Assembly (NCBI RefSeq): GCF_009377175.1
Contig: NZ_VJZD01000043.1
Location: 1 to 49,772, forward strand
Length of the DNA stretch: 49,772 nucleotides
Direction: 5' to 3'
Source of the DNA: Streptomyces adustus
Lineage (GTDB): Bacteria; Actinomycetota; Actinomycetes; Streptomycetales; Streptomycetaceae
Positions 14,498-23,077 of this stretch are shown here, in pieces. The translations under genes were made by a program, and so were the position numbers. A model generated the notes under the pieces. That model was not told where the DNA came from. It ran no database searches and saw nothing but the letters and a program-made list of their open reading frames with translations. Position 1 is the first letter of the stretch. Each line of letters begins with the position of its first letter.

Positions 14498-16169
14498 TTC
14501 TCCAGACGCCTCGTGATGTCTCATCCGGGGACGTCCCGGGGGCGCCCGCAGCGGCTGAGGAAGGGCAAGAACCCAGGCTTCCACGAGGCGGTGCGACGCG
14601 AGAGCTACTTGGCGGCAGCCCGGCACCGTCCAGCAGAGCACTCGGATCACGGCTGCTGCTTCGTGCGGCTGGCTGAGGCTTGTTGGACGTCCGCGCCGGA
14701 GCTGACGTGTCGTTGGGTCTCCTGGGGGCCGTGCCAGTCCAGACACATCACGGTGGCGTCGTCTTCGAGTCGGCCGTGGGCAGCGTCCCGGACTGCGGAT
14801 GTCAGCATCAACGCGGTCTCCCGCGGGTGCAGGCCTCGGGTGCGCTCCAGCAGGGCGCGCAGATCGACCTTCTCCCCGTGCCGTTCGATCATGCCGTCGG
14901 TGAAGATGAGCAGACGGTCACCATGGCGCAGATCGAGGTCCTGAACGCGGTAGGGGTGGGTCGCGAACTCGGACATCCCGAAGGGATGGTCGACCTCGCA
15001 GGCGACCACCTCCACGGTGCCTTGACGCATGCGCAGTGGCCAGGGGTGTCCGGCGTTGACGAACTGAGCCTGCCCGGTGTGGAGATTGATGCGCAGCAGC
15101 TGCCCGGTTGCGTGCCCGTGGCCGTGGTCGACGAGTGCCTGGTCGGCCCGGTGTGCCTGTTCGGCCAGGCCGGCTCCTGCGCGGCGGGCGCCGCGCAGGG
15201 CGCTCACCAGGACCGTGGCGGCCAGTGCGGCATCGATGTCGTGGCCCATGGGATCGGTCACCGACACATGCAGTGTGTCCCGGTCCAGGGTGTAGTCGAA
15301 GGTGTCGCCGCTGAGGTCTTCGGAGGGTTCCAGGCTCCCGCACAGCGTGAACTGCGCGGCCTCGCACGACAGCGACGAGGGGAGCAGCTGGTACTGGATC
15401 TCTGCTGCCAGGGTGGGCGGTCTGGTGCGTTTGCCCCAGGTGTAAAAATCGGTGAAGCGCCCGTTGGCGATCACGATGTAGGCCAGGATGTGGGCGGCTT
15501 CCCCGACCTCGTCAAGGACGTCCTTGCCGGGATCGACCGGCAGGAGCAGTTCCAGCAGCCCGATCGCATCCCCCCGGTTGGTGACCGGCACGATCACCCT
15601 CTGCCCCTGACCGGTCGCCTCCTGATACAGCCGCTGTGTACGGATCACCTCCTCGTAGACACTGCCGAACAAGGGGATCCGCTCCACCTTCCGCCCATCC
15701 TCCGCAGGGGCGGTCGACAGCCGTGCCACCGCCTTCCCTGTCAGGTCCACGATGAGGAAAGAGACCTTCGTGGCCTCGAAGCGCCGTCGCAGGTCCTCCG
15801 CGATCACGCCGACGGCATCCACCGGCGCCGCCGTCTCCGCTGCCGTCAGCAACCGGGGAAGTCCGCTCTGCCCATCACTCACGACCGCAGTCCCTTCCAT
15901 CCGCCCCGCCTACCAGCCTGACACCAGGGCGAGCGTCATCGCATAAAAAGTCACAATAGGTGCAGATCATTATGTTATGTGTTCGCGGAATTGAGTTTGA
16001 TTCCCGGCGTCTGCTCGCGGACGCGGCCGTCACGACTGCTCCAGTCGCGAACTCGACGAGGGCCTGGCCGCCTCTGCCCCGCTGGTGGGCAGCAAGGCCG
16101 AGGCACCCACACGCACCTCAGTCCGTATCGAGGGGCTCACGCCTCATGGACATGGCAAAGTCTGGAGAA
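14498..16169. mobile_element. Putative insertion with 10-bp terminal inverted repeats, carrying a PP2C gene
   Basis: The left end (14498-14507, TTCTCCAGAC) and right end (16160-16169, GTCTGGAGAA) are perfect reverse complements and lie exactly at the two break points of the DNA-ligase reading frame. CGG flanks both sides (14495-14497 and 16170-16172), as expected for a 3-bp target duplication. Removing one CGG and the insert restores KLDG-GHRT in frame. No transposase is visible inside, only the GAF-PP2C gene, so the element would be non-autonomous, or the resident transposase has been lost. The 15901-16159 part holds no recognisable gene. Confidence 0.55.
14647..15900 (-). CDS. GAF-domain PP2C (SpoIIE/RsbU-type) phosphatase (417 aa)
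   Basis: Dephosphorylates serine/threonine on anti-sigma antagonists in partner-switch systems. Residues ~25-170 form a GAF-like sensor ([37 protein letters not shown]). A linker with [11 protein letters not shown], typical of the start of the PP2C_SIG domain, leads to [19 protein letters not shown] (metal-binding Asp). Then come [32 protein letters not shown] and [11 protein letters not shown], and the last metal site [11 protein letters not shown]. All metal-ligand motifs are recognisable, though GDxFD here is GDTFD and the usual DVMGHG is DPMGHD. No cognate anti-sigma factor lies nearby. It sits alone inside the inverted-repeat-bounded segment that split the DNA ligase gene. Confidence 0.85.
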   Translation of the reverse strand: MEGTAVVSDGQSGLPRLLTAAETAAPVDAVGVIAEDLRRRFEATKVSFLIVDLTGKAVARLSTAPAEDGRKVERIPLFGSVYEEVIRTQRLYQEATGQGQRVIVPVTNRGDAIGLLELLLPVDPGKDVLDEVGEAAHILAYIVIANGRFTDFYTWGKRTRPPTLAAEIQYQLLPSSLSCEAAQFTLCGSLEPSEDLSGDTFDYTLDRDTLHVSVTDPMGHDIDAALAATVLVSALRGARRAGAGLAEQAHRADQALVDHGHGHATGQLLRINLHTGQAQFVNAGHPWPLRMRQGTVEVVACEVDHPFGMSEFATHPYRVQDLDLRHGDRLLIFTDGMIERHGEKVDLRALLERTRGLHPRETALMLTSAVRDAAHGRLEDDATVMCLDWHGPQETQRHVSSGADVQQASASRTKQQP

Positions 16170-16172
16170 CGG

Positions 16173-16445
16173 CGGCCATCGGACAGTGTTGCGGCAGACG
16201 GCGGACACGGTACGGCTCCAGGCGCGGTCTGGGCGGGAAGTGACGTCCTCCCGGATGGACATCGCGCTCGCCGGAATGGAGCTACCGCCGGGCGTGGTCC
16301 TCGACGGTGACGCCGTCGTCGTGATCGACGGCCGGATCGCGTTCGAGGCGGCGCAGTCCCGCGCGGCGTCGGCGCCGGGTCGGGCGCGGCGGTTGTCGGA
16401 GACACATCCGGCCCTGCTCATCGTGTGGGACGCCCTGGCCGTCCC
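16173..16445 (+). pseudogene. ATP-dependent DNA ligase, middle fragment
   Basis: Continues the ligase from GHRTVLRQTADTVRLQARSG, then MDIALAGMELPPGVVLDGDA (conserved nucleotidyltransferase motif III/IV region, LDGEA in active homologues) and HPALLIVWDALAVPG. At about 16445 the frame passes without a stop into an unrelated transposase sequence, so the C-terminal half of the ligase, including the OB-fold, is missing. Confidence 0.7.
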
Positions 16446-17341
16446 TGGCCCCCTGTGCCGTGAGGTCGCGGACTCGTTGAGCTGGCGCCGGTTCTGCCGC
16501 ATCCCGCTGACTTCCCCGGTGCCGCACCCGACCACGCTGATCAAGCTGGTTCGCCGCAGTGGACCGCAGACGGTGGAAGAACTGAACGCGGCCCTGCCGG
16601 GCAAGCTGCTTCGATGCCGCAAGCTGCGCATCGACACGACCGTGCTGGAAGCAGACATCGACCACCCCACGGACGCCGACCTGCTCGAACACGGGGTACG
16701 TAAACTGGGCCGGCTGGTGGGGCGGATCAAGGCGTCCGGAACAACCAGGCGCACCCGCTTCCGTGACCGCGGCGGGCACCTGCCGACTGCTGGAGCAGAC
16801 CGCCTTGCGGCTGGCGGGCATCCGAACCATTCCCTACCGGCTGGTCTCGTTGGCCGACCCCGCCGCCCGGCCGATCCAGCAAGGGCAAGCCAGCATCCCG
16901 CCCACTTCGGCTACACCGCGCTTGTGACCGAGGACGAACGCGGCTTCATCGTCGGCCACCAGGTCCAGCGCGGGAATCCGGCCGATGCGCCGCAACTGGT
17001 TCCTTCGGTGGAGCGCGCTACATCCCTCGCCGCCCGCCCGGCACCGTCGTCGCCGACCGCGGCTTCGGCACCGCGGCGATCCGGCCCCGGCTGAACTCGG
17101 TGTCCAGCGGATCAGCCTGCAACGCGCAGGGAAGCCTGGCCAGGCACGGCGTGAGTACGAACAGAGCCGCCCACCCCGTCGGATGCGCAACTGGAGAGTC
17201 GACATCGAGGCCCGCATCAGTCACCTCAAGCGCGGCTTCGGTTTCCGTCGCACGCGCCTGCGCCGCTTGGCCGACGCCCAGACCTGGGCCGGACTGGGGA
17301 TCTTCGCCCACAACCTCCAGCGGATGACCGTCCTCAGCTGA
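16446..17341 (+). pseudogene. ISNCY-like (IS5-superfamily) transposase remnant, frameshifted
   Basis: The translation VADSLSWRRFCRIPLTSPVP, then HPTTLIKLVRRSGPQTVEEL, RIDTTVLEADIDHPTDADLL and FGYTALVTEDERGFIVGHQV matches the N-terminal and catalytic regions of ISNCY/IS1182-type transposases (RADTTVVxAxIxYPTD with the first catalytic Asp). Near 16770-16900 and 17000-17090 the frame shifts. The last part resumes as RVDIEARISHLKRGFGFRRT and ends at 17341 with a normal-looking C-terminus (THLKRxxGLxRxxxRxxxGxxxWxGxGxxAHNLxR). The 5' end is cut by the ligase fragment. Confidence 0.65.
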
Positions 17342-17433
17342 TGAGGGACAGGCTGCCGACAGGCCAGCGGCACAGCGCCGTCCTCCAGGGCCGGCCCCGT
17401 CACCAGCCCAAACCCTTTTTCAGGGGCAAGTAG

Positions 17434-18603
17434 CTAGACCGCCTCAAGGATCATCGCGTTGGCGAGTCCGCCCGCCTCGCACATCGTCTGCAGGCCGTAC
17501 CGTGCTCCCTGCGCGCGGAGCGCGTGCACGAGGGTGGTCGTCAGCCGGGTCCCGCTCGCGCCCAGCGGGTGGCCGATGGCGATTGCGCCTCCGTGCACGT
17601 TGACCTTGGCGAGGTCGGCGCCCGTCTCCTGCTGCCAGGCCAGGACGACGCTGGAGAAGGCTTCGTTCACCTCGAAGAGGTCGATCTCATCGATCGTCAG
17701 ACCCGCCTTGTGAAGCACCTTCTCGGTGGCGGGAATGACTCCGGTGAGCATGAGGACGGGGTCGGAACCCGTGACCGCGAAGCTGTGCAGCCGAGCGAGT
17801 GGACGCAGGCCGAGGCGCTCCGCGGTCTCACTGCTGGTGATGAGCACCGCCGAAGCACCGTCATTGATCGGGCTCGCGTTGGCGGCGGTGATGTTCCAGC
17901 CGATCTGCGGGAACCGCTCCGCAAAGCTGGGGTCGTAGTAGGCGGGCTTGAGACCGGCGAGGATCTCGGGGGTGCTGGACGGCCGCATTGACTCGTCGCG
18001 TGTGAGGCCCTCCAGCGGTGCCGTCTCGGCGTTGAACAGGCCGGCGTCCCAAGCGGCCCCGGCCTTGTGGTGCGAGGACACGGCGAAGGCGTCCATCTGC
18101 TCCCGGGTGAGCGACCACTTCGCGGCGATCAGCTCGGCACTGATGCCCTGGGGGACGAGGCCGTCCGGGTAGCGCGCGGCGACTCCGGGCCCGAAGGGGT
18201 CCTTGCCGACGGGCACGTTCGACCACATGGGCACACGGCTCATGGACTCCACGCCGCAGGCCACGACGATGTCGTACGCACCCGACAGCACACCCTGCGC
18301 GGCGAAGTGCACGGCCTGCTGGGAGGAGCCGCACTGCCGGTCCACGGTGGTCGCGGGCACGGTCTCCGGAAAGCCCGCGGACAGCACGGCGTACCGGGTG
18401 GTGTTCATGGCCTGCTCGCCGACCTGGTCGACGGTGCCGCCGATCACGTCGTCGATGAGCGCCGGGTCGATGCCGGAGCGCTCGACGAGGGTGCGCAGGG
18501 TGTGTGCGAGGAGTTCTACGGGGTGGACATGGGCCAGGGCACCGTTGGGCTTGCCCTTGCCCACCGGGGTCCGTACGGCTTCCACGATCACGGCGTCACG
18601 CAT
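17434..18603 (-). CDS. Acetyl-CoA C-acyltransferase (thiolase)
   Basis: Catalyses reversible thiolysis or Claisen condensation of acyl-CoA in fatty-acid or aromatic-acid degradation. The 389-residue protein begins at ATG 18603 (MRDAVIVEAVRTPVGKGKPN), a standard thiolase start. The nucleophile cysteine is in VDRQCGSSQQAVHFAAQGV near residue 90. The later catalytic set is in VNEAFSSVVLAWQQ, HGGAIAIGHPLGASGTR (catalytic His) and QTMCEAGGLANAMILE (second Cys). The length is typical. It is divergent from an HxlR regulator with an inverted-repeat operator in the shared spacer. Chain-length preference cannot be predicted. A longer minus frame reaches to 19143 but overlaps the HxlR gene. Confidence 0.92.
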   Translation of the reverse strand: MRDAVIVEAVRTPVGKGKPNGALAHVHPVELLAHTLRTLVERSGIDPALIDDVIGGTVDQVGEQAMNTTRYAVLSAGFPETVPATTVDRQCGSSQQAVHFAAQGVLSGAYDIVVACGVESMSRVPMWSNVPVGKDPFGPGVAARYPDGLVPQGISAELIAAKWSLTREQMDAFAVSSHHKAGAAWDAGLFNAETAPLEGLTRDESMRPSSTPEILAGLKPAYYDPSFAERFPQIGWNITAANASPINDGASAVLITSSETAERLGLRPLARLHSFAVTGSDPVLMLTGVIPATEKVLHKAGLTIDEIDLFEVNEAFSSVVLAWQQETGADLAKVNVHGGAIAIGHPLGASGTRLTTTLVHALRAQGARYGLQTMCEAGGLANAMILEAV

Positions 18604-18680
18604 GGTAGCGGCCTCCTTGCCCGGTGATACCGAGGCGACGTTACTGGTGAGTTGGGAATCTGGATCCACCATAGCTCTAT

Positions 18681-18699
18681 GAGTTTGAAAAACAAACCC
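18681..18699. promoter_or_regulatory. Inverted repeat in the thiolase/HxlR spacer, probable operator
   Basis: GAGTTTG-AAAAA-CAAACCC: arms of seven bases with six matching pairs around an A5 spacer. It lies between the thiolase start (18603) and the HxlR start (18718), in an AT-rich patch. HxlR family members usually bind short inverted repeats close to their own promoters. Confidence 0.65.
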
Positions 18700-18717
18700 A
18701 CCTTTAGACTGGGAGGC

Positions 18718-19191
18718 ATGGCCGCCACCAAAGATCCGCGCCCCTGCTCCATCGCCGACACTCTGGCCCTCGTCGGCGAGAAGTACTCCCTGCTCGTCTT
18801 GCGCGAGGTCCTCCTCGGCAACGGGCGCTTCGACCAGATCGTGCGCAATACCGGCGCCCCGCGTGATGTCCTCGCGGCGCGGCTGAAGCGACTGGTGGAG
18901 GGCGGGATCCTGACGAAGAGCAAGTACAGCGAGCGCCCGCAGCGCTTCGAGTACCGGGCCACGGCGGCCGGCCTGGAGCTGGACCCGGTCCTGATGGCTC
19001 TCATGGCATGGGGCGACCGCCATCTCCGGGCGGAAGGTGATCGCCCCATGGTGATCGAGCACCACTGCGGTCACGAGCTGGCCGCGGTTGTCACCTGCTC
19101 CGCCTGCGGCGACGAGCTCCGCCCCGGCGATCGGACGCCGCACCCCCAGGCGCCGGGCTGGACGGTGTCAGGACCTGCCGCAGCCCAGTAG
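18718..19191 (+). CDS. HxlR-family transcriptional regulator
   Basis: ATG 18718 is preceded by GGGAGG at the right distance; the earlier start at 18652 lies over the operator. The 157-residue protein has CSIADTLALVGEKYSLLVLR then EVLLGNGRFDQIVRNTGAPR and LAARLKRLVEGGILTKSKYS, the HxlR winged-helix signature. A cysteine-rich end (HCGHELAAVVTCSACGDEL) could sense redox or metal. It likely controls the divergent thiolase gene through the inverted repeat at 18681-18699. Confidence 0.9.
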   Translation: MAATKDPRPCSIADTLALVGEKYSLLVLREVLLGNGRFDQIVRNTGAPRDVLAARLKRLVEGGILTKSKYSERPQRFEYRATAAGLELDPVLMALMAWGDRHLRAEGDRPMVIEHHCGHELAAVVTCSACGDELRPGDRTPHPQAPGWTVSGPAAAQ

Positions 19192-19431
19192 GGCCCTTCT
19201 GGCTCTTGGGGTTGGGCTGGTTGCGGCTGTCTTGGGCAGGTGGTCGCGACCAGGGTGACGTGGTGACCTCGCCGCTGGCGCCAAGGTCGGAGCTCGTCTT
19301 CCAGGCGGGTCAGGGTGAAGATCAGGGACTCGGCGCGCTCGGGTGCGCCCGTGTTCCTGTCCGAGAGGTCCTCGAACTCCACGACGCGGGCCGGAAGTTC
19401 ATGAACCCGATGTCCCAGTCTGCCGAGCCTG

Positions 19432-19890
19432 TCAGTCCACGGGCCGCGCTGAGGCGCCGGGACGTGTGTACGCCTGCTGCGGGGCAAGCGGTCCGTGTCC
19501 GGCAGGGCACACGACGGCGGCTTGCACGGACTCGCACTCGCGGTGCAGGACCTCCAGCGGAGGGCCCTCCGGGTCTGCCGTGTACTGGTCGCCCCACTGC
19601 TTGAGGGCGATCATCGCCGGCCAGAGGTCCCAGCCCTTGCGGGTGAGCCGATATTCACGGCGGGTGCGGCTTCCGGGCTCACGATCAGGGGCGGTGTCCA
19701 GGATTCCTGCCAGGGCCAGCTTGCGCAACCGATCGGCCAGGACCGCTTCCGACAGCCCCACGTGCCGACGCAAGCCGTCGAAGCGCCGGATGCCGTTCAT
19801 GGCGTCGCGCAGGGTCAGCAGCGACCATTTCTCGCCGAGATGCAGCGCCTCTCTGCTCGACGAGGACGTCCCAGTCGCTGACGGCCGCTG
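19432..19890 (-). pseudogene. HxlR-family regulator, N-terminus frameshifted
   Basis: The minus strand encodes EALHLGEKWSLLTLRDAMNG, GIRRFDGLRRHVGLSEAVLA, LRKLALAGILDTAPDREPGS and a C-terminus with CESVQAAVVCPAGHGPLAPQ, clearly HxlR. The normal N-terminus SDWDVLVEQ occurs in a different frame just upstream (about 19870-19880), so the C(P/S)IARxL segment is broken. An in-frame ATG at 19938 gives an unrelated leader. Either a frameshift, or a sequencing error, should be suspected. Confidence 0.6.
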
Positions 19891-19956
19891 CGCCCCGCGC
19901 ACAGCAGGGATAGCGGGTTGCGATCCGCAGCGCCACAAGGGGCTGCTTGCGCCCCT

Positions 19957-20559
19957 TCACATGTGGTCAGTCGGGCGCTTCCATGACGGGTCACGGCCCG
20001 CCAGTCCCAGAGCGCGGTCAAACAGCGGCGCGGTCGGCGGCACGCTGACCTCAGGGCCGAACACCCCGTACTGCCTGGCCATCTCGGCCTTGCCGGCGAT
20101 GTCCTCGTACAGTGCTGCCGCGAGTTCGTCGTCCACGTTCATCTTCTGCCCGGTGGCCACCGCCAAGTCCCAGCCGTGCAGCAGCCACTCCCCCAGTACG
20201 ATCCCACCGATGAAGCGGGCCGGCATCCGCCCGCTCCCGGTCAGCGCCGTCTCGCCGGCCCACGCCTCCGGAGCGCTCCAGACGGCGGCGGTCGCCGCCG
20301 ACCGGGCGGCATACGCCTCGGCCCAATCCGGCTCCGCGGTGAAGTCATGCCCCTCCGCCACTTCATTCGGAGCCTGCGGCGGCTGCTTCAGTCCCGCGGC
20401 GTGCCCCCGCACGCCGGTGAAGAAAATCAGGTGATTCAGGAGTGCACCGACCTTCAGCTCCGGACACGGTGTGCGCCCGCCGAACGCGTCCGGCCCGACC
20501 CCTCGGACGATGTCCACCGCCGATTCGGAGGCTCGGGCCATCACAGATCTCGTCTCCAC
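19957..20559 (-). CDS. TIGR03086-type / maleylpyruvate isomerase-like mycothiol-dependent protein (200 aa)
   Basis: The GTG at 20559 (VETRSVMARASE) has GGGGAAGG seven bases upstream, better than ATG 20541. The protein has the DinB-fold pattern of this family: SAVDIVRGVGPDAFGGRTPC (PCPEL), LKVGALLNHLIFFTGVRGHA with metal-site His, and GEWLLHGWDLAVATGQKM with HxWD. This suggests a metal-bound thiol-dependent transferase or isomerase. It is divergent from an AraC regulator at 20606, which may control it. Substrate unknown. Confidence 0.75.
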   Translation of the reverse strand: METRSVMARASESAVDIVRGVGPDAFGGRTPCPELKVGALLNHLIFFTGVRGHAAGLKQPPQAPNEVAEGHDFTAEPDWAEAYAARSAATAAVWSAPEAWAGETALTGSGRMPARFIGGIVLGEWLLHGWDLAVATGQKMNVDDELAAALYEDIAGKAEMARQYGVFGPEVSVPPTAPLFDRALGLAGRDPSWKRPTDHM

Positions 20560-20605
20560 GTCATCCCTTCCCCGGTTGCCGTCAGACACGGTAGACAGGA
20601 CGACA

Positions 20606-21409
20606 ATGACGGGTATTGAACAAACGCGACAGCGGGCCATCCTCCATCCGCGCACCGCGGCTGAGCGGTTCCGACTCGACCACGAGCCGGCTCCGGCGGA
20701 TCTGACCCCATTCCTGGACGGGTACTGGATCCTCCACTGGGACCTGACCAAACCACACCGGCAGCAAGTCCTTACTCACCCAGTGGTCCACCTCACCTTC
20801 ACCACCGGCGGGCAGGCCCACATCACAGGCGTCGTCAGCGACACGTTCACCAGAGAGATCTCTGGCACCGGCCGGGCCCTCGGCCTGCGATTCCGACCCG
20901 GCGGCTTCCGCCCCTTCCTCACTGCCCCGGTGTCCACCCTCACCGACCGAGTCCTGGACATCGAAGAGATCTTCGGCCCGGCAGCGCGGGCAGCAGCAGA
21001 CTCCATCATCACCGAACCCTGCGTACCCACCGCGCTCCGCCTCGCAGCCACGCTCCTGCGCGACTTCCGGCCCACGCCCGACCCTGCCATCGACAAGGCG
21101 GCCGGACTGGTCGAAACGATCAGCACCGACCCTGCTGTTCTACGGGTGTCCCAGCTGGCCGCGATCGCCGACATGAGCGTGCGCCAGCTGCAGAGGCTGT
21201 TCGCCGAATACGTCGGCATCCGACCCAAGTGGGTGATCCGGCGAGCCCGCATGCAGGAAGCCGCCGCACGTGCGGCCACCGACCCGCAGGACTGGTCCGC
21301 TCTCGCCGCCGAACTGGGCTACGCCGATCAAGCACACTTCACCCGCGACTTCACCGCATCCATAGGCACCTCCCCGGCAAGGTACGCGTCTTCGGCGGGA
21401 CGCCGATGA
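20606..21409 (+). CDS. AraC-family transcriptional regulator (267 aa)
   Basis: ATG 20606 (MTGIEQTRQRAILH) follows AGGACGACA. The N-terminal two thirds match the DUF6597-type sensor seen in AraC regulators of actinomycetes (PADLTPFLDGYWILHWDL, GTGRALGLRFRPGGFRPFLT). The C-terminal HTH includes LAAIADMSVRQLQRLFAEYV, GIRPKWVIRRARMQEAA and LGYADQAHFTRDFTASIGTS-PARY, the AraC signature. It is divergent from the maleylpyruvate-isomerase-like gene, with only 46 bases between the starts. Confidence 0.9.
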   Translation: MTGIEQTRQRAILHPRTAAERFRLDHEPAPADLTPFLDGYWILHWDLTKPHRQQVLTHPVVHLTFTTGGQAHITGVVSDTFTREISGTGRALGLRFRPGGFRPFLTAPVSTLTDRVLDIEEIFGPAARAAADSIITEPCVPTALRLAATLLRDFRPTPDPAIDKAAGLVETISTDPAVLRVSQLAAIADMSVRQLQRLFAEYVGIRPKWVIRRARMQEAAARAATDPQDWSALAAELGYADQAHFTRDFTASIGTSPARYASSAGRR

Positions 21410-21597
21410 TGCGTCGGCAGGCACGGTCTTCCCCTCTGATCACAGAGCGTCGAGAGCTCCATGATCTTGGAAGCCCGTGCCGGTCACGTCCCCGCAACCT
21501 CGCCAAGCCGCCCGATCGTCACGAACCGGACGTCAAACGACTGCGCTGAAGCCCTGGGCTACGTCCCACCTGATGGAGCAAGAGATCCGGCCGTCTC

Positions 21598-21770
21598 AGT
21601 CGGGGCCTGTACGCGCCCCTGATCGTCGAGGACCCCAGGGAATCGCTGTCGCACGAAGACGAATGGGTGGTTCTCCTGGACGACTGGCTCGACGGGGTCA
21701 CCGGCACGCCGACGCGGCGCTCGCCGAGATGCGCCACGGCAAGAGGTCACCGGGGCGGCCGCACGCCGGA
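21598..21770 (+). pseudogene. Multicopper oxidase remnant
   Basis: The plus strand encodes SRGLYAPLIVEDPRESLSHE followed by DEWVVLLDDWLDGVTGTP, then in the next frame DAALAEMRHGKRSPGR. This is the end of cupredoxin domain 1 of CueO-type multicopper oxidases (xxGLYGPLIVEDP, EWVVLLDDW). Only about 60 residues survive with a frameshift near 21705. It sits near other copper-related genes. Confidence 0.65.
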
Positions 21771-21914
21771 TCACACCGTTGTCCGAGTGCCGTTCCGAAG
21801 TCCCGACCAGCCGGGTGATGTCGTCGACCGACACCGCCGGAATCTCGGCCCGGGCAGGCGCGGCGATCACGGCGGCCATGGCTTCCACCCCTGCCCCCGG
21901 GTCCCGGGCGCGGA

Positions 21915-22160
21915 TCAGGGCCGGCTGGGGCCAGTGGGCTGGTCGCGCTTGTGCAGCGGGTTTTCGTTCCGGTCGCCGCGATGCTGATCGCCATGCGTGT
22001 CCTGGCCGTGCATGGCGCGCATCATGAAGAACGTCATCAAGGGGCAGGCGCCGAGGAGGGCGAGCCGGCTCAGGTTCTCCAGCGGCGGGCCGACCATCAG
22101 AACGGTGGCGATGACGATCGCGGCAGCCAGTGCATACAGTCCGTAGTTGCGCTTGTTCAT
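21915..22160 (-). CDS. DUF2933-like small membrane protein (81 aa)
   Basis: ATG 22160 follows a strong ribosome site (AAGGAGG, six to nine bases upstream). The protein begins MNKRNYGLYALAAAIVIATV with a first membrane segment, then a short second one (RLALLGACPLMTFFMMRAMH), then a hydrophilic His-rich tail (HGQDTHGDQHRGDRNENPLH). This CPLMxxFMM...H pattern is typical of DUF2933 proteins found with copper/heavy-metal genes. It probably sits in the membrane, with the tail possibly binding metal; role uncertain. Confidence 0.75.
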   Translation of the reverse strand: MNKRNYGLYALAAAIVIATVLMVGPPLENLSRLALLGACPLMTFFMMRAMHGQDTHGDQHRGDRNENPLHKRDQPTGPSRP

Positions 22161-22234
22161 GACCGGCCTCCTTCTGCGGAGGGACAGTGACCGCAACCGG
22201 AGGTCCGGTGACAGGGCAGGCGGATGCCGTGGGT

Positions 22235-22903
22235 TCACCGGGTCGCGCCGTTCCCGGACGGGCCGAGCAAACCCGCACGCTCGGCCAGCAGTACGGCCTG
22301 GACGCGGTTGTCGACCTGTAGCTTTTCGAACACGGCGCTGACGTGGCCTTTGATCGTTCCGGTGCTCAGGTGGAGCCGGTCACCGATGTCCATGTTGGAG
22401 AGCCCTTCGGCCATCAAGGCGAGGACCCCGCGCTCACGCCCGCTCAGCCGGGCGACAAGACGGATGGCGTAGGGTTCGCGGGCGCTGCGGCCGAGGTAGG
22501 CGTCCACCACGGTGCGGGTGACCTGTGCGGAAAGCACGGTTGCGCCCTCGGACAAAGCGCGGATCAGGTGGGGCAGTTGCTGAGGATCGGTGTCCTTGAG
22601 GAGGAAACCGGCGGCACCGGACCGCAGTGCGGCATCGACGTGTTCGTCGGCGTCGAACGTCGTCAGCATGGCCACCACTGGTGGATCCGGCATACAGCGG
22701 AGCTCGGCCAGGACGGTCAGTCCGTCCACATCGGGCATCCGGATGTCGAGAAGGACGATATCGGGACGTAACTCCCGCACGGTCCGGACGGCCAGGCCGC
22801 CGGAAACCGCCGCCACGGCCCGGATGCCGTCCGAGGCGTTGAGGATGTGGGTGAAGCCCGTACGGACGAGAGCTTCGTCGTCGACCACCAGTACTCGGAT
22901 CAC
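22235..22903 (-). CDS. NarL/FixJ-family response regulator (222 aa)
   Basis: The GTG at 22903 starts VIRVLVVDDEALVRTGFTHI, the normal receiver start; the frame to 23110 upstream overlaps the start of the divergent gene. The receiver has Asp in IVLLDIRMPDVDGLTVLAEL (phosphorylation site near residue 54), Thr in AMLTTFD and Lys in GFLLKDT. The C-terminal LuxR HTH reads ERGVLALMAEGLSNMDIGDR then LSTGTIKGHVSAVFEKLQV. No sensor kinase lies next to it. It is divergent from a DUF418-like membrane protein. Confidence 0.92.
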   Translation of the reverse strand: MIRVLVVDDEALVRTGFTHILNASDGIRAVAAVSGGLAVRTVRELRPDIVLLDIRMPDVDGLTVLAELRCMPDPPVVAMLTTFDADEHVDAALRSGAAGFLLKDTDPQQLPHLIRALSEGATVLSAQVTRTVVDAYLGRSAREPYAIRLVARLSGRERGVLALMAEGLSNMDIGDRLHLSTGTIKGHVSAVFEKLQVDNRVQAVLLAERAGLLGPSGNGATR

Positions 22904-23077
22904 ATGCGCTCCACTCTTCACCTTGACCTGGGTGTCGCGCCGACGGGGAGGCATCTGCGACGTGCGGTCCGGATCCGGCTGGCCGTCGACAGGGCGGTTC
23001 GGTTCCGGCCTGTCGGCCGGTGGGCTTCGGACGGTCGCCGGATGGGCCGTGCCGCGCTGCGCGCAGACCCTGAAGGC

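Noticed and set aside
17434..19143. A 569-residue thiolase reading
   Set aside because: The extra 180 residues overlap the divergent HxlR gene and operator. The conserved thiolase start is at 18603.
19241..19252. 12-bp palindrome TGGTCGCGACCA
   Set aside because: Short GC-rich palindromes are frequent at this base composition, and no regulator start is adjacent.
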